Shown piece by piece: positions 58,511-64,000 of a stretch of 64,000 nucleotides of DNA; within the stretch, counting starts at the first letter, position 1; each line of letters opens with the position of its first letter. The DNA is taken from the NCBI RefSeq assembly GCF_003473485.1, contig NC_053046.1, forward strand, positions 1,994,001 through 2,058,000. Reading direction: 5' to 3'. Both the position numbers and the translations under genes were made by a program. Origin of the DNA: Medicago truncatula (lineage: Eukaryota; Streptophyta; Magnoliopsida; Fabales; Fabaceae). Below the pieces are notes generated by a model. That model was not told the DNA's origin, did not search any database, and saw nothing but the letters and a program-made list of their open reading frames with translations.

Positions 58511-58740
58511 TTACCATACCGGTTCATCTTCCAACATTTCCTTTATTTTCTAAACCGGAGCCGCCCCTTCTTTCTTTCTCTCTCTACATTACTTTCTCTC
58601 TCTTACTTTCGCCGGAAAATTAAATCTCCGGCGAGTTTTCCGTTTCCCGTTTCACCGGAGCTTGTTAAATCAAATCATTTTTGCTTAATCTTAATTATTC
58701 TTAACTCTTAAGCTATTTTTCGTTTAAGTTTGTTGCGTGC

Positions 58741-58818
58741 ATGATAAAACGGCGACGTTTTCTTACGGTGAGAAATCTTCGGAGAGTGGGAAAACGGCGT
58801 CGTACGGATGTAGTTTGA
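58741..58818 (+). promoter_or_regulatory. Arginine-rich upstream ORF in the hexokinase-like leader
   Basis: The 25-codon frame starts MIKRRRFLTVRNLRRVGKRR and ends TGA 58816-58818, 13 bases before the main ATG. Ten of 25 residues are Arg and two Lys. It contains a direct repeat AAAACGGCGACG/AAAACGGCGTCG. Because it ends so close to the start, it could limit re-initiation on the main frame. A regulatory role is inference. Confidence 0.45.
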
Positions 58819-58831
58819 TCGATCGGTGAAG

Positions 58832-63640
<4,809 letters not shown>

Positions 63641-64000
63641 AAATGTGGATAGGGTACACCTGCTATTTATATATATCAACATTGATTGATATATATAGAC
63701 ACATACACACATATAGCCCTGTAAATCAGAATGCGTTCTTTATATTTAATATCTCTGTATAGAGGTTTCATCTATTCTTTGATCAGGTTATGTTCATTAA
63801 TATTATTATCGTTATTATTCTTTACTGAATGTTTATATTATGACATTGATCTCTTATAAGTTGTGAGAGATCCTTTGGGTTGTAAATGCAATAGTATTAG
63901 GAGTAATGACTTGAAATTCTTATTATTATAGTCTTGCTTTCTTTGAAAAATGTGTTGTAATCTGGGAGGTTTTCTTATTAACTCTGTCAGCATTGATGAC
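63641..64000. other. 3' UTR of the hexokinase-like gene and downstream
   Basis: T-rich sequence follows the stop, with ATATAT-rich stretches and no coding signal. The transcript probably ends within this stretch; no canonical AATAAA could be singled out. Confidence 0.5.

Overview
The window is AT-rich plant nuclear DNA. Genes have many spliced exons, introns are T-rich, and the intergenic space is filled with small inverted-repeat transposons, SINEs, LINE scraps and a solo LTR. The gene content (CCCH/RRM protein, FBD-type F-box genes, HKL1-type hexokinase) and the repeat families suggest a papilionoid legume close to Medicago. That placement is inference from pattern recognition, not from a search.

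Layout. At 1-600 is the last exon of an RS-rich splicing-factor-like gene. From 1.6 to 8.9 kb lie small transposons, three tRNA-like SINE pieces, a stray zinc-finger exon resembling the INDETERMINATE DOMAIN (IDD) family, a LINE RNase H fragment and a 105-bp tandem array. At 8.9-13.9 kb is an intact seven-exon CCCH zinc finger plus RRM gene (685 codons) with an upstream ORF. From 14 to 25.4 kb is repeat-rich DNA: a perfect 67-bp-arm hairpin MITE, a 1.2-kb foldback, a dead LINE, and two elements with exact 9-bp target duplications.

From 25.5 to 40.4 kb is a tandem family of F-box/LRR/FBD genes: one degraded copy, two intact three-exon genes (386 and 378 codons), and two FBD-end fragments. All five share related 3' flanking sequence. 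From 40.8 to 54.1 kb is a transposon nest: three copies of a roughly 400-bp TIR family (one split by a 2,993-bp solo LTR), a 1,022-bp Mutator-like element, two LINE fragments, SINEs, and an inactivated pogo/Lemi1-like transposon with its TIRs.

From 54.1 to 58.5 kb little is recognisable. At 58.5-64 kb is a nine-exon gene for a membrane-anchored 496-residue hexokinase-like protein of the HKL1 type, with a TATA box and an arginine-rich upstream ORF.

The genes do not form a pathway. I found no convincing undescribed multi-gene system. The points most worth a second look are the upstream ORFs of the two large genes, the stray IDD-like exon, the FBD-only copies, and several transposon insertions whose exact boundaries can be read from target duplications or from a paralogous empty site.
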